Below, piece after piece: positions 33,571 through 33,736 of a DNA stretch of 33,736 nt; position 1 is the stretch's first letter; every line of letters starts with the position of its first letter. The notes below the pieces were generated by a model, which saw only the letters and a list, made by a program, of their open reading frames with translations, made no database searches and was not told where the DNA came from. The position numbers and the translations under genes are program-made. Origin of the DNA: Bacillota bacterium (GTDB lineage Bacteria > Bacillota > Clostridia > Oscillospirales > Acutalibacteraceae); contig JAEZYP010000048.1 in NCBI GenBank assembly GCA_023418995.1, positions 1 through 33,736 of the forward strand, read 5' to 3'.

Positions 33571-33607
33571 AACAAAAAGAACACCCTACACGGGTGTTCT
33601 TTTTGTT
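33571..33607 (-). terminator. Terminator of tRNA-Ala
   Basis: Perfect 16-bp stem (33571-33586 with 33592-33607) around a 5-base loop, beginning next to the tRNA CCA; on the minus strand the right arm carries TTTTTGTT. Confidence 0.9.
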
Positions 33608-33683
33608 TGGTGGAGACGAAGAGGATCGAACTCTCGACCTTACGGATGCGAACCGTACGCTCTCCCAGCTGAGCTACGCCCCC
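33608..33683 (-). tRNA. tRNA-Ala (anticodon CGC)
   Basis: A complete 76-base tRNA with encoded CCA end. The acceptor stem begins GGGGGCG and has the G3-U70 pair that defines alanine tRNAs. The D arm is TAGCTCAGCTGGGAGAGC, the anticodon arm TACGG-TTCGCAT-CCGTA places CGC at 34-36 (reads GCG), and the T loop is GTTCGATC. It has its own promoter and terminator, so it is a single-gene unit. Confidence 0.95.
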
Positions 33684-33695
33684 ACAACGAGAGTT

Positions 33696-33724
33696 ATTAT
33701 ATCACGTTTGGGGCGCAATTTCAA
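33696..33724 (-). promoter_or_regulatory. tRNA-Ala promoter
   Basis: On the minus strand TTGAAA (33719-33724), 17-bp spacer ending TGA, TATAAT (33696-33701): consensus with extended -10. The leader before the tRNA is only about 6 bases. Confidence 0.85.
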
Positions 33725-33736
33725 CTATAAATTACA

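Noticed and set aside
33509..33730. 73-aa plus-strand frame containing WWRRRGSNSRPYGCEP
   Set aside because: This is the translation of the antisense of tRNA-Ala and its terminator, a well-known false annotation.
1..33736. CRISPR array, prophage or integrated plasmid
   Set aside because: No regularly spaced repeats, integrase, capsid, relaxase or transposase genes are visible anywhere in the window.

Overview
The window looks like a chromosomal segment of a low-to-moderate GC Gram-positive anaerobe of class Clostridia, probably an Oscillospirales/Ruminococcaceae relative. The evidence is sigma-A type promoters, strong AGGAGG-type ribosome sites, frequent GTG/TTG starts, an RNase J with a long basic N-terminal extension, a GdpP-L9-DnaB gene order, a split transketolase, and a topoisomerase IV pair of the divergent clostridial type. 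The species cannot be named from sequence alone. The window is mostly core genome; no phage, insertion sequence with a transposase, or CRISPR array is visible.

Layout. (1) 266-4532, minus: parE-parC operon (topoisomerase IV). Upstream of its promoter lies a 152-bp palindromic, TA-flanked element that looks like a MITE. (2) 4813-14807, minus: one long, tightly packed operon read as small membrane ORF - rnjA - gdpP - rplI - dnaB - tilS - hpt - ftsH, covering RNA decay, c-di-AMP turnover, ribosome, replication, tRNA-Ile modification, purine salvage and membrane proteolysis. It starts from a consensus promoter that faces a divergent rnhA promoter. (3) 14940-17154, plus: rnhA, then a minimal iscS-iscU Fe-S assembly pair. 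(4) 17319-25561, plus: a holin-like small membrane protein, a heterodimeric ABC exporter with one degenerate ATP site, a two-subunit transketolase, a tandem HD/HD-GYP protein, and two very small conserved-looking proteins separated by an intergenic stretch with two terminator-like hairpins and a possible small RNA.

(5) 25732-31405, minus: a GNAT acetyltransferase, an unknown protein with two SH3-like repeats, and a compact iadA-cphB-cphA operon. This operon encodes a full cyanophycin cycle: CphA synthesises the Asp-Arg polymer, CphB cuts it to beta-Asp-Arg dipeptides, and the isoaspartyl dipeptidase splits those to amino acids. It is the most distinctive metabolic system here. (6) 31747-33304, plus: a TetR regulator whose promoter is overlaid by a perfect 16-bp inverted repeat, followed by a PanE/ApbA-like oxidoreductase that appears to lack the family's catalytic lysine. 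(7) 33305-33736: an orphan minus-strand terminator, a possible decayed gene fragment, and tRNA-Ala(CGC) with its own promoter and terminator.

I did not find a clear new multi-gene system. The best leads for something undescribed are the MITE-like palindrome at 4595-4750, the TetR operator with its divergent reductase, the small-RNA-like region at 25118-25296, and the cyanophycin operon with a Glu-for-Lys active-site change in its dipeptidase.
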